A stretch of DNA of 8,260 bases from CAYMLQ01 sp964390795. Its GTDB lineage: Bacteria > Verrucomicrobiota > Kiritimatiellia > RFP12 > UBA1067. The first letter of the stretch is position 1. The number at the start of each line of letters is the position of its first letter. Below the pieces are notes generated by a model. It made no database searches. It was not told where the DNA came from and saw only the letters and a list, made by a program, of their open reading frames with translations. Below, one piece after another: positions 1 to 7,300 of this stretch. The position numbers and the translations under genes were made by a program. Where the stretch lies: the NCBI GenBank assembly GCA_964390795.1, contig CAYMLQ010000279.1, positions 1 through 8,260 on the forward strand, written 5' to 3'.

Positions 1-198
1 CTTGAGGCGGATAAATATTCTTTCAGGATGAGCCCAACTGGCGAACTCGGGCTAACTCCCGGGGCGACCGGACGGGCGCGTCCTTGCGTTCGCTGGAGGG
101 ACGGGACAGAGTGTCCCTGCTCCCAGCGGGGCCCGGCGGCGGGTTGCGGGGAACCCGCCCTACCCGTGACGGCACGACGCGCATTGGCGATCTGACGT
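1..198. other. Noncoding region downstream of the kinase gene
   Basis: No credible gene lies here. It follows the stop codon of the minus-strand kinase gene and runs to the window edge. Positions 10-24 are AT-rich compared with the rest. Three perfect short inverted repeats lie between 70 and 159 and are annotated separately. Open frames crossing this stretch are antisense to the kinase and show no recognisable protein features. Confidence 0.7.
70..159. repeat. Tandem hairpin element (three perfect inverted repeats)
   Basis: Three perfect stems occur within 90 bp. The first is GGACG/CGTCC at 70-74 and 79-83 with a 4-nt loop. The second is GGGACA/TGTCCC at 103-108 and 112-117 with a 3-nt loop, and it can be extended by GGAG (95-98) pairing with CTCC (120-123). 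The third is GGCGGGTT/AACCCGCC at 138-145 and 152-159 with a 6-nt loop. No T-run follows on either strand, so a classical intrinsic terminator is not supported. The arrangement resembles REP/BIME-type dispersed intergenic repeats, but copy number in the genome is unknown. It could still act as a 3' mRNA stabiliser or attenuator for the kinase transcript. Confidence 0.55.
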
Positions 199-1326
199 TT
201 AAGCGTGCTTCGTCAGCGACGGCAGCAGCACGGAGAAAGTCGTGCCCTTGCCGCGCTCGGAAGCCAGCCGGATATCGCCGTTGTGCTCTTTCAGGATCGA
301 ACGGGCGATGCTCAGGCCGAGGCCCGTGCCTTTGCCGCGCGGCTTGGTTGTGAAGAACGACTTGAAGACCTTTTCTTGCAACTCCTGCTGAATGCCCTCT
401 CCCGTGTCGCGCACCTCGCAGTGCCAGAAGGGTTTGTCGTCAATGGCGTCCGCCCGGATGTCCACGGTCAGTTCGCGCAGGTTGCTCTGCGCCATGGCGT
501 CGCAGGCGTTCGCGAAGAGGTTAAGGAAAACCTGTTGGATCTGGTTGCGGTCGCCGAGAACCCAGTGTTTGGCCTTGATGAGCGGACACCTGACCTGAAT
601 GTTGTTGGATCTGACCTTGTGCGCGAGGATGAAAATGGCGTCGTGGATAGGGTCGAACAGATCCACCGGCGAGTGCTGCTCCTTGACGCCGCGCGAGAAA
701 TCGCGCAGGCGCGTCGTGAGGTTCTCCATGGTCGAGGCGGATTCGCCGATCGTCTCGCAATAGAGCGAGGTCTGCTCGCGCAGCTCCTGCGGCGGGGTGT
801 TGGGGCTGTCGGCGACCTTCTTCATGATGCTAGAGGCGAGGATCACGGCGGTCAGCGGGTTGTTGAGGTCATGCACAACACCGGCCGCGAGTTCGCCGAT
901 GGCGGCGAGCCGGCCCGTGTGGATCAGGTGCTCCTGCATCTCTTTCAGCTTGCGCAGGTCGCGCGAGACCGTGAAGGTCTGTGCGAAGCGTCCGCTCTCG
1001 TCGCGGATCACCAGCGTGCGAAGCTCGACCGGAATGCGGGTTCCGTCTTTGGCCATGAAAAGGCTTTCGACATGTTTCTCCCCCGACTGCTTGACCTCGC
1101 TGAACCCCTTCTCGACCGCCTCGATAATTTCGGGAGGATAAAGCTGGCGGATGTTCATCAGGCGCAGCTCGCTCTCCGTGTAACCGAGCAACTGCGTCGC
1201 CGTTCGGTTGAAGTAGACGATGCTGCCGCTTTCGTCCACGGAATGGATCATGTCTGGGAAATTCTCGATCAGGGAGTCGAAAAGACCTGCGGTGTCGAAC
1301 GGCGTGCCATCCAGTTTGACGAACAT
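199..1326 (-). CDS. Soluble PAS-domain sensor histidine kinase
   Basis: A 375-residue cytoplasmic histidine kinase that would autophosphorylate on histidine and pass phosphate to a response regulator. A PAS/PAC sensor domain spans about residues 14-125, followed by a short helical linker. The H-box is at 149-158 with phospho-acceptor H152, reading HDLNNP where many relatives have HEINNP. The HATPase region has the N-box (NLFANACDA, 269-277), G1 (DTGEGI, 307-312), F-box (FKSFFTTK, 321-328) and G2 (GKGTGLGLS, 331-339), so it looks catalytically complete. There is no signal peptide or membrane segment, so the signal is presumably cytosolic or bound in the PAS pocket. ATG 1326 is chosen because GAGGA lies 7 nt upstream and the PAS domain begins soon after; an upstream extension would read through the preceding gene in another frame. 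It lies 10 nt after a thioredoxin-like gene, probably in one operon. No partner regulator is visible. Confidence 0.93.
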   Translation of the reverse strand: MFVKLDGTPFDTAGLFDSLIENFPDMIHSVDESGSIVYFNRTATQLLGYTESELRLMNIRQLYPPEIIEAVEKGFSEVKQSGEKHVESLFMAKDGTRIPVELRTLVIRDESGRFAQTFTVSRDLRKLKEMQEHLIHTGRLAAIGELAAGVVHDLNNPLTAVILASSIMKKVADSPNTPPQELREQTSLYCETIGESASTMENLTTRLRDFSRGVKEQHSPVDLFDPIHDAIFILAHKVRSNNIQVRCPLIKAKHWVLGDRNQIQQVFLNLFANACDAMAQSNLRELTVDIRADAIDDKPFWHCEVRDTGEGIQQELQEKVFKSFFTTKPRGKGTGLGLSIARSILKEHNGDIRLASERGKGTTFSVLLPSLTKHA

Positions 1327-1333
1327 AGCGGAG

Positions 1334-1338
1334 TCCTC
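1334..1338 (-). promoter_or_regulatory. Ribosome binding site of the kinase, overlapping the upstream stop
   Basis: GAGGA lies 7 nt before ATG 1326. It overlaps the TGA stop (1339-1337) of the thioredoxin-like gene, an arrangement that favours translational coupling of the two genes. It decides the kinase start. Confidence 0.75.
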
Positions 1339-2428
1339 ATTTGGTGTCGGTTGGGATGCTGTCGGAAAGCTGCTTGGCGCTTTCAACGGCGAGCTGGCCG
1401 TACTTAGTGCCGGCGGCCTGCTGGGCGAACGTTTCCAGCTCTTTGACGAGCCTCGGCTTGTCGCGGTCACCGGCCTTCTGCACGCGGGTTTGAAGGCTTC
1501 GGTAGGCGGACTCGGCGCGCGCCTCTTTCTGCAGGGCGGGATCCTGCTTGGCCCTCGTGAGCAAGGGCACAATTTTCGTTGCGGCGGGAAGCGTCTTGAG
1601 GTCGCTGACCATGCGCGTCAGTTCCTGAAACGCGTCATAGCGCGCGGGCGACGGTTGCGTCGCGTCCCCGAGGAGGGCCGCGCGGTCGCTCAGCCGTTTC
1701 TCGACAACGGGTTGAAGGTCGGCCTTGAGTTCGGTTGCGGCTTGGCGCGTATTCATTTTGCTGATCGCGGCGCTGCAGAGAACGAGCGCCTTTTCAGCGT
1801 CGCCGAACTCCGCCATGCGGACGAGGTTGCTCAGCGAAGGGTCGTAGCGCTTGTCGGGCGGAAGCACGGTCGTCAGCTTGCCGCACTTCTTGAGCAGCGC
1901 GGGGTCTGCAAGGTTATAGAGCGTAACCTTGTCCGGGCCGAAGCGCTTGGACATGCCCGCCTTGGCCTGCTGGACGATGGTGCCGTCCGCGCCCAGGAGG
2001 GTATAGCACCAAAGGGAGTCGTCGCCGGTCACCTGGGTGTGGTATTTGGCGCCATCATCGCTGCCCACGATCCACTGGTCAAGGTTCACGCCTTTGGATT
2101 TGAGATAGGTTTTGGCACCGGCGATGCCGCCGCCATCGGTCTTGAGGGCAATGAGGACGACGGCGTTATTGGTGCCGTACTCGTTCTGGACGTCCTTGAA
2201 GAAAGCGGGCGCCCACTTGTTGCAGATGGGGCACGACGACTGGAAGAAGAGTATGATGACGGCCTTGCCCTTGAGCTTGGACAGGGCGGGTTGCGGGCCC
2301 GCGCTGTCGAACTCGACGGACGGGCCGAACTCGGGAATGGCTTTGCCTGCGGCTCGGGCGTTTACGGTGGCCAGCGCGAGCAGCCCCGCGAGGCAGACGG
2401 TCAGAAGAGGATGTTTGTAAAGACTCAT
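1337..2428 (-). CDS. Secreted TlpA/thioredoxin-like protein with helical C-terminal extension
   Basis: A 363-residue protein. Residues 1-26 form a signal peptide (K5 in the n-region, hydrophobic 8-21, likely cleavage after ARA), so it acts outside the cytoplasm. Residues about 30-165 look like a TlpA/AhpC-type thioredoxin fold: strand KAVIILFF (55-62), then SSCPICNKW with redox pair C66/C69, and a late LLGADGTIV segment (144-152). Such proteins reduce or oxidise disulfides, but the substrate is unknown. The usual cis-proline before the late strand is not seen; by hand alignment W140-C141 sits there. Residues about 166-363 are Ala/Lys/Leu-rich, probably helical, with a TPR-like stretch near 340-355, and match no domain I recognise. 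ATG 2428 is preferred over an in-frame GTG at 2437 because AAAGG sits 8 nt upstream of the ATG and overlaps the GTG. It is the first gene of a two-gene operon with the kinase. Confidence 0.87.
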   Translation of the reverse strand: MSLYKHPLLTVCLAGLLALATVNARAAGKAIPEFGPSVEFDSAGPQPALSKLKGKAVIILFFQSSCPICNKWAPAFFKDVQNEYGTNNAVVLIALKTDGGGIAGAKTYLKSKGVNLDQWIVGSDDGAKYHTQVTGDDSLWCYTLLGADGTIVQQAKAGMSKRFGPDKVTLYNLADPALLKKCGKLTTVLPPDKRYDPSLSNLVRMAEFGDAEKALVLCSAAISKMNTRQAATELKADLQPVVEKRLSDRAALLGDATQPSPARYDAFQELTRMVSDLKTLPAATKIVPLLTRAKQDPALQKEARAESAYRSLQTRVQKAGDRDKPRLVKELETFAQQAAGTKYGQLAVESAKQLSDSIPTDTK

Positions 2429-2436
2429 CACAGGCA

Positions 2437-2441
2437 CCTTT
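2437..2441 (-). promoter_or_regulatory. Ribosome binding site deciding the redoxin start
   Basis: AAAGG lies 8 nt before ATG 2428. The alternative GTG (2437-2435) overlaps this site and so would have no Shine-Dalgarno sequence of its own at useful distance. Confidence 0.6.
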
Positions 2442-2451
2442 CTATGGCGGT

Positions 2452-2460
2452 ACTATAGCA
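2452..2460 (-). promoter_or_regulatory. Candidate extended -10 promoter for the redoxin-kinase operon
   Basis: On the minus strand TGC-TATAGT (2460-2452) matches the extended -10 form TGn-TATAAT with five of six hexamer bases. No good -35 is found at 16-18 bp; that region is occupied by the inverted repeat at 2463-2486. Transcription would start near 2445, giving a leader of under 20 nt that contains the ribosome binding site. Prediction by eye only. Confidence 0.4.
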
Positions 2461-2462
2461 GC

Positions 2463-2486
2463 TTCTGCTGGGATTAGGCAGCAGAA
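2463..2486. promoter_or_regulatory. Perfect 8-bp inverted repeat, candidate operator
   Basis: TTCTGCTG (2463-2470) and CAGCAGAA (2479-2486) are exact reverse complements separated by 8 bp. Half-site centres are 16 bp apart, which could suit a dimeric DNA-binding protein. It sits in the divergent intergenic region where the -35 of the redoxin promoter would be expected. It lies upstream of the predicted leader, so a regulator site is more likely than an attenuator. The binding protein is unknown. Confidence 0.45.
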
Positions 2487-2534
2487 AACGAATGGGTGAA
2501 ATACCTTATGTGAGGGCGTGGATCTGTTCGGTAA

Positions 2535-2550
2535 AATCAGCGCTAATCAG
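2535..2550. repeat. AATCAG direct repeat with 10-bp period upstream of the sulfatase
   Basis: AATCAG occurs at 2535-2540 and 2545-2550, one helical turn apart, ending 1 bp before the candidate -35 of the sulfatase promoter. This geometry suits an activator site, but a 6-bp repeat may be chance. Confidence 0.25.
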
Positions 2551-2551
2551 A

Positions 2552-2581
2552 TTGACCCAGGAAAGTGTCTCGGTGTATCTT
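2552..2581 (+). promoter_or_regulatory. Candidate sigma-70-type promoter for the sulfatase
   Basis: TTGACC (2552-2557) and TATCTT (2576-2581) are separated by 18 bp. They match the consensus at five and four of six positions. Transcription would start near 2588, about 30 nt before ATG 2618. It would be incompatible with use of the alternative GTG at 2573. Prediction by eye only. Confidence 0.4.
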
Positions 2582-2603
2582 TGCGAAAGTCAGCCGTCTA
2601 ATT

Positions 2604-2608
2604 GGAGA
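2604..2608 (+). promoter_or_regulatory. Ribosome binding site of the sulfatase
   Basis: GGAGA lies 9 nt before ATG 2618 and supports the start that places a hydrophobic signal peptide at the N-terminus. A competing AGGAAA (2559-2564) lies 8 nt before an in-frame GTG at 2573. Confidence 0.6.
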
Positions 2609-2617
2609 AATGATTTG

Positions 2618-4348
2618 ATGCAAACACTGGTTATGATGCTTGCGCTCGGTTTCCTCTGTGCCCACACTCGCGCCGCCGACGCGCCTGCGGCCAAACCCAA
2701 CATCCTGCTCATCTGCGTGGATGACCTCAAACCGCTTCTGGGGTGCTACGGGGACACGCGGGTGAAAACGCCGAACATCGACCGTCTCGCCGCCCGGGGC
2801 GTGCTGTTCGAGCGCGCCTTCTGCAACCAAGCGGTCTGCGCGCCGTCGCGCAACTCGCTGATGACGGGGCTGCGTCCGCAGCGCATCGGCATTTACGACT
2901 TGCCCACCAACTTCCGCAAAGCCGTGCCCGAGGCCGTCACCGTGGCGCAGTATTTCCAGCGATACGGTTACCGCACCGAAGCGATGGGCAAGATCATGCA
3001 TGTCGGCCATGGTAACATCGAGGACGCCGCGTCGTGGACCGTGCCGCACTGGAAGCCGCAGGGCGGCGGCTATCTGCTGAAGGCGAATCAGGACACGGTC
3101 AAGCAGGGGTTCGAGAAGGCGCAGGCGGCGGGCGTTCGAAAGGAGCTACAGGGGAGCGTGGCCAAGGGCGCGCCGACCGAGTGCGTGGATGTGGCCGACA
3201 CAGCCTACGGCGACGGCCAGATCGCCGACGAGGCGGTGCGCCGCCTCCGCGCCGCGAAGGACAAGCCCGGCGAGCCGTGGTTCATGGGCGTGGGCTTCCT
3301 CAAGCCGCACCTGCCCTTCTGCGCGCCGAAGAAATTCTGGGATCTCTACAAGGCCGGGGATTTCCCGCTGCCGGCGCTCAAGAACCCGCCCGAGGGCGCG
3401 CCCGAATTCGCGCCGACGACCTGGGGCGAGCTGCGCAACTACAGCGACATGCCGAAGGTGGGGCCGCTGAACGACGAGCAGACGCGCCATCTGATTCACG
3501 GATACCATGCCGCAGTCAGCTACATGGACGCCCAGCTCGGACGCGTTCTCGACGCCCTCGATGAGACCGGGCTGGCCAAGAGCACGGTCATCGTGCTGTG
3601 GGGCGATCACGGCTGGCACCTCGGCGATCACGGCCTGTGGTGCAAGCACACCAACTACGAGCAGGCTGCGCGCATCCCCCTGATCGTCGCGGTCCCGGGC
3701 GCGGCGCAAGCCGGCGCCCGCTGCGGCTCGCTGGTCGAGACCGTCGACCTCTATGCGACCCTCTGCGAACTGGCGGGCCTGCCCGCGCCGCAGGCGCTCG
3801 ACGGAGCCAGCTTCGCCGCCACGCTGAAAACGCCGGCCGCTCCGACCAAAGAGGCGGTCTTCCATGTCTTCCCGCGCAACGACCTCCTGGGGCGCGCGGT
3901 GCGCACGGCGCGATACCGGCTCGTGGAGTGGAAGAAGATTGGCGCACCCGAGGAGAGTGCGGTGTGCGAATTGTACGACTACGAGGCTGACCCGGCCGAG
4001 ACCAAGAACCTCGCAGCGGATAAACCAGACGTCGTTGCCCAGCTCCGGGCTCTTCTCGCGAAGCAGTCGGAGGCCAAGCCGCAGGTGAGGGCGGCGGCGT
4101 CCGGTGACAAGGCGGCCGGCGCGGCGCCAGCGGCGAAAAGGCCGAAGCAGAACCGCGCGGCGATGTTCGCCACGCGCGACAAGGACAGTGACGGCAAACT
4201 GACGCGCGACGAGTTTCTCGTCGGCCAGCCAGACCCCGACGAGGCGCCGAAGCGCTTCGTCCTTTTCGACGCCGACAAAGACGGGTTCGTCAACCGCGAG
4301 GAGTTCATCGCCGGAGGCGTTACTGCGCGTAAACCTCGAGTTCGCTGA
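2618..4348 (+). CDS. Secreted iduronate-2-sulfatase-like sulfatase with C-terminal EF-hands
   Basis: A 576-residue type I sulfatase that hydrolyses sulfate esters, probably of a sulfated glycan, outside the cytoplasm. Residues 1-20 are a signal peptide (hydrophobic 4-13, cleavage near HTRA). The metal-binding pair is D35-D36 in VDDLKP. The signature CAPSRNSLMTG (74-84) makes C74 the residue converted to formylglycine, so an FGE-type maturase elsewhere is expected. Later motifs are GKIMH (124-128), GFLKPHLPF (226-234) and WGDHGWHLGDHG (328-339) with D330/H331 as further metal ligands. These resemble iduronate-2-sulfatase (S1_7-type), but the true substrate is uncertain. The catalytic part ends near residue 485. 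An Ala/Lys-rich linker (about 490-512) leads to two EF-hand loops, DKDSDGKLTRDE (521-532) and DADKDGFVNREE (551-562), with complete Ca ligands. ATG 2618 has GGAGA 9 nt upstream; an in-frame GTG at 2573 is an alternative. The 3' end overlaps the convergent gene by 29 nt. Confidence 0.93.
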   Translation: MQTLVMMLALGFLCAHTRAADAPAAKPNILLICVDDLKPLLGCYGDTRVKTPNIDRLAARGVLFERAFCNQAVCAPSRNSLMTGLRPQRIGIYDLPTNFRKAVPEAVTVAQYFQRYGYRTEAMGKIMHVGHGNIEDAASWTVPHWKPQGGGYLLKANQDTVKQGFEKAQAAGVRKELQGSVAKGAPTECVDVADTAYGDGQIADEAVRRLRAAKDKPGEPWFMGVGFLKPHLPFCAPKKFWDLYKAGDFPLPALKNPPEGAPEFAPTTWGELRNYSDMPKVGPLNDEQTRHLIHGYHAAVSYMDAQLGRVLDALDETGLAKSTVIVLWGDHGWHLGDHGLWCKHTNYEQAARIPLIVAVPGAAQAGARCGSLVETVDLYATLCELAGLPAPQALDGASFAATLKTPAAPTKEAVFHVFPRNDLLGRAVRTARYRLVEWKKIGAPEESAVCELYDYEADPAETKNLAADKPDVVAQLRALLAKQSEAKPQVRAAASGDKAAGAAPAAKRPKQNRAAMFATRDKDSDGKLTRDEFLVGQPDPDEAPKRFVLFDADKDGFVNREEFIAGGVTARKPRVR

Positions 4349-7300
4349 GCTGGGCGGCATTGGGGTAGGCGCCGTTGGCGCTCTTGCGGATGACAAAGCG
4401 CACGGTGTCGGTCTCCACAGGTGCGAAGGTGACGTTAGCGGCCTGGGCCGTGCGGTTGGCGTCGGACGTGTGGACGGTCTTGAAGGCGTCGCCGCTTTTC
4501 ACCTGGATGTCGAAGGCGGTGGCGAACCCGTTCGGGTCGGCGAAGCGCGCGATCACGCGGGACACCTTGGCAGGCTTGGCCAACTTGACCTCAGCCCAGT
4601 GCGGCATGGGCGTCAGGGCCGAGTGCCAGCGCTTCTGCGCGTAGGCGGTGTAGGAGCCGGGATCGCCGTCGTTGAGCTTGACGGTGCAGCCTTTGGCCCC
4701 TTCCAACTCGCTGTCGGCCGCGGCCTTCGCGCCGCGCGTGGCCAGCGCGAGGTTGTCGCCCAGCGGCGGTTCGGCGGCGGACGTTCCGGCCGCCTTGAGC
4801 GCGGCGCGGCGCTCCTCGGCTGAGACCGGCGCGGCCATGCGGTTCTCGAAGAGAATGGGGCCTCCAAACTTGCCGGTGGAAATCAGGTCAAGGTCGCCGT
4901 CGGCGTCGATGTCCACGGGGACGATGTTGAGGCCCGCGCTGACGCCCTCGTCGTAGCTGATCGCGTGCTTACGGAAGACAGGGGTCGCGCCGGGCGTAAA
5001 GCGGTAGTAGAAGACGCAGAGCTTGCCGAATTCATCGGGGTCGTTGCCGTTGTGCGCCATGAAGCGCTTGCCGGAGATGAGTTCCTTGTTGCCGTCATTG
5101 TCGATGTCGGCGAGGGCGAGGTAGTGCGGCTGCGTCCAGGTGTCGTCGATGGTGTGCTGCGTCCAGGCGATCGCGCCGTCCGCGCCGCGGCGCTGCTCGT
5201 ACCACCAGATGCCGTACTTGTGCGCGATGCTGGCGATGATGTCGTTGAGTCCGTCCTTGTTGACGTCGAAGACGATGATGTTGGAGGTATGATCGGAGGT
5301 GCCGTTCGTGCTGCCGAGGGCGATGGGGTGCTCTTTCCAGGTGCCACCGCGCAGGTCTTTGGGCGCCTCGAACCAGACGTCGGGGCGGATGATGTCGGGC
5401 CGGCCGTCGCCGTTGAGGTCGCCCGCGCCTGCGCCGAGCTTGCTGCGTTTTTCCGAAACCGTATGGCGCACGAGGCTGGGCAAGCCGTTGGTGTCCTTGC
5501 CGATCTCGTACCAGACGGTGGTGTGCGACTGCGGCAGGAACTCCAACGCTTTTCCGTCGCCGTCGATGTCCTCAAGGGTCCCGGTCTCGTGGTTGCCGAG
5601 CGGGTCGATCACATGCACCGGCCAGAGGCCCGGCTTGCCGCAGGTGTTCTCAAACCAGTAGGAGGTTTTGCTGAACCAGCCGCCCGAGACGATGTCGGGC
5701 CTGCCGTCCTTGTTCACGTCGAGCACGAGGTTGCAGAAGTCGTCGGCATAGCCCTTGCCGTCCTCGGTGACGTTCGAGCTGACCTCGCGGATCTGGAGGG
5801 GCTTCCAGTCGGGCGCGAGATAGAGGTAGGGGCCGGCGGCGATGTCGGGCCGGCCGTCGCCGTTGAAGTCCGCGACCGCGCAGGCTTCGGAGCGGTGGCT
5901 GTTGAGGCGGCGGGGCAGGAAGTGGATGGCGGGTGCCCAGGCGTTGGGGGCGCGGGGCGGCAGGTCGGCGAGGAGCGCCTTCTCCTCGGGGCGGGCGGCG
6001 AGTTCCGTGACTTGGGCGAGGACTTTCGCATAGACGGCGGGATCGGGGACGAGCGGGAGCAGGCGGATGGCGCCGCGCAGGGCGACGACGCGCAGGGAGT
6101 TTTTCGCGTGCGAGGTTGCCTGTCCGAGCAGGCAGGGAAGTGCGTCGCCCGTTTTCCAGACGTTGGAGAGCGTGCGCAGCGCCTCGTCGGAAACGTCCGG
6201 ATCTTTCGCTTCGACGCCGGCCGCGAGCGGGGCGAGGCCCGCAGGGTGAGAGGCGATGGCCAGCGGCTGGAAAAACAGCACGGGCGGGGCGGGAGGGACG
6301 GTTTTGCAGGCGGCGAGCATGGCGAGCGTGGCGGCCTCGGGAGAGGTGCGGGCCATCGCGGCGAGGGCCTTTTCGGCGGCGCGGAGTTCGGCGGGATCGG
6401 TCGCCCGGGCGGCGGCGGAGGCTACGGCGGGGGCGGTGGTCGCGACGCCGAGGGCGGCCAGCGCGTGGAAGGCGGCGGCGCGGACGTCGGAACGCTCGCT
6501 GTTCAAATAGGGCGTGATGAGCGGCGCGGCGTCTTTAATGTCGCGTGCGGCGGCGACCGACAGGAGCGCGGCCGGGTTGGGGTTGTACTTGCGGGATTTG
6601 AGGGCGGCGAGGAGGGCTTTGCCGGTCTTGGGGTCTGCGAGTTTGACGAGGCTCATGCGTGCGGCGTCGGCGAGCGCGGGGTCGGCGTGGCCGAGCAGGG
6701 CGATGAGCGCGGGTGCGTCGTCCGCGTCGCCGAGGTCGCCGAGACCGGAGGCGGCGACGAGGCGCGTGGGCGCGTCAGACTCATCCTTGAGGGCGGTGCG
6801 CAGGAGGGGCGCGCCTACGCGGTTTTTGGCGGAGACGAGGGCGTCGGCCAGGGCGCGGCGGCCTTCGGCGGGAAGCGACGTCATGAGTTTCGAGCCGATC
6901 TTCCTGAGCGTCTTTTCGGGAAGTTGCGCGGCGAGGCGGGCGGTGGTGCCGCGCCATACGGGCGACGCGTGCGTGAGGCCCTCGGTGAGGCGGGCCGCGA
7001 TGTGGTCGGTGTCGGCGCGGAGCAGGCCGCAGAAGGCGGCGAGGCGGATGTGGTCGGGAAGAGTGGAGCGGTAGAGCGCGTCGTAACGGGCGACAGACTG
7101 CTTCGTGTCGCGAGACGAATGGATTTCCGCCGCGGTCAGCAGCGCGTCGGCCGTTTGAAGGTCGGCGCTGGGGATGGGCTGCGATTTGCCCGTTGAAGGT
7201 TCTGCGACGGTATAGACATAGCGGGCCGCGGCGGAACGCACCGGCTCGGGCGCTTCGGAGCACAGCATGATCGCCTTTGTCGCGGCGAGGGGTGTCTTGC

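Noticed and set aside
138..159. Intrinsic terminator for the kinase operon
   Set aside because: The stem is strong but no run of T follows it on the minus strand, so it is annotated only as a hairpin repeat.
205..1407. 400-codon plus-strand frame
   Set aside because: It is antisense to the histidine kinase, whose boxes are intact; no plausible motifs or start context.
1327..1572. Upstream extension of the kinase frame by 82 codons
   Set aside because: It overlaps the redoxin coding sequence in another frame, is Pro/Ser/Arg-rich, and has no function; the ATG at 1326 has a good ribosome binding site.
1220..2458. 412-codon plus-strand frame
   Set aside because: It is antisense to the redoxin and the start of the kinase, with no recognisable protein features.
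2463..2486. Terminator or attenuator reading of the inverted repeat
   Set aside because: No T-run follows in either direction, and it lies upstream of the likely transcription starts on both sides.
2492..2617. Upstream extension of the sulfatase to an ATG at 2492
   Set aside because: It would place 42 residues before the signal peptide and cover the candidate promoter and ribosome binding site.
3146..4396. 416-codon minus-strand frame
   Set aside because: It is antisense to the sulfatase, whose catalytic motifs are complete; composition is Arg/Ala/Val-rich shadow.
4965..7196. Very long open frame (743 codons) on the plus strand, antisense to the HEAT/propeller gene
   Set aside because: It is Gly/Arg/Val-rich with no domain pattern and mirrors the opposite strand, whose frame shows clear HEAT and calcium-loop repeats. 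High GC with biased third positions creates such frames.
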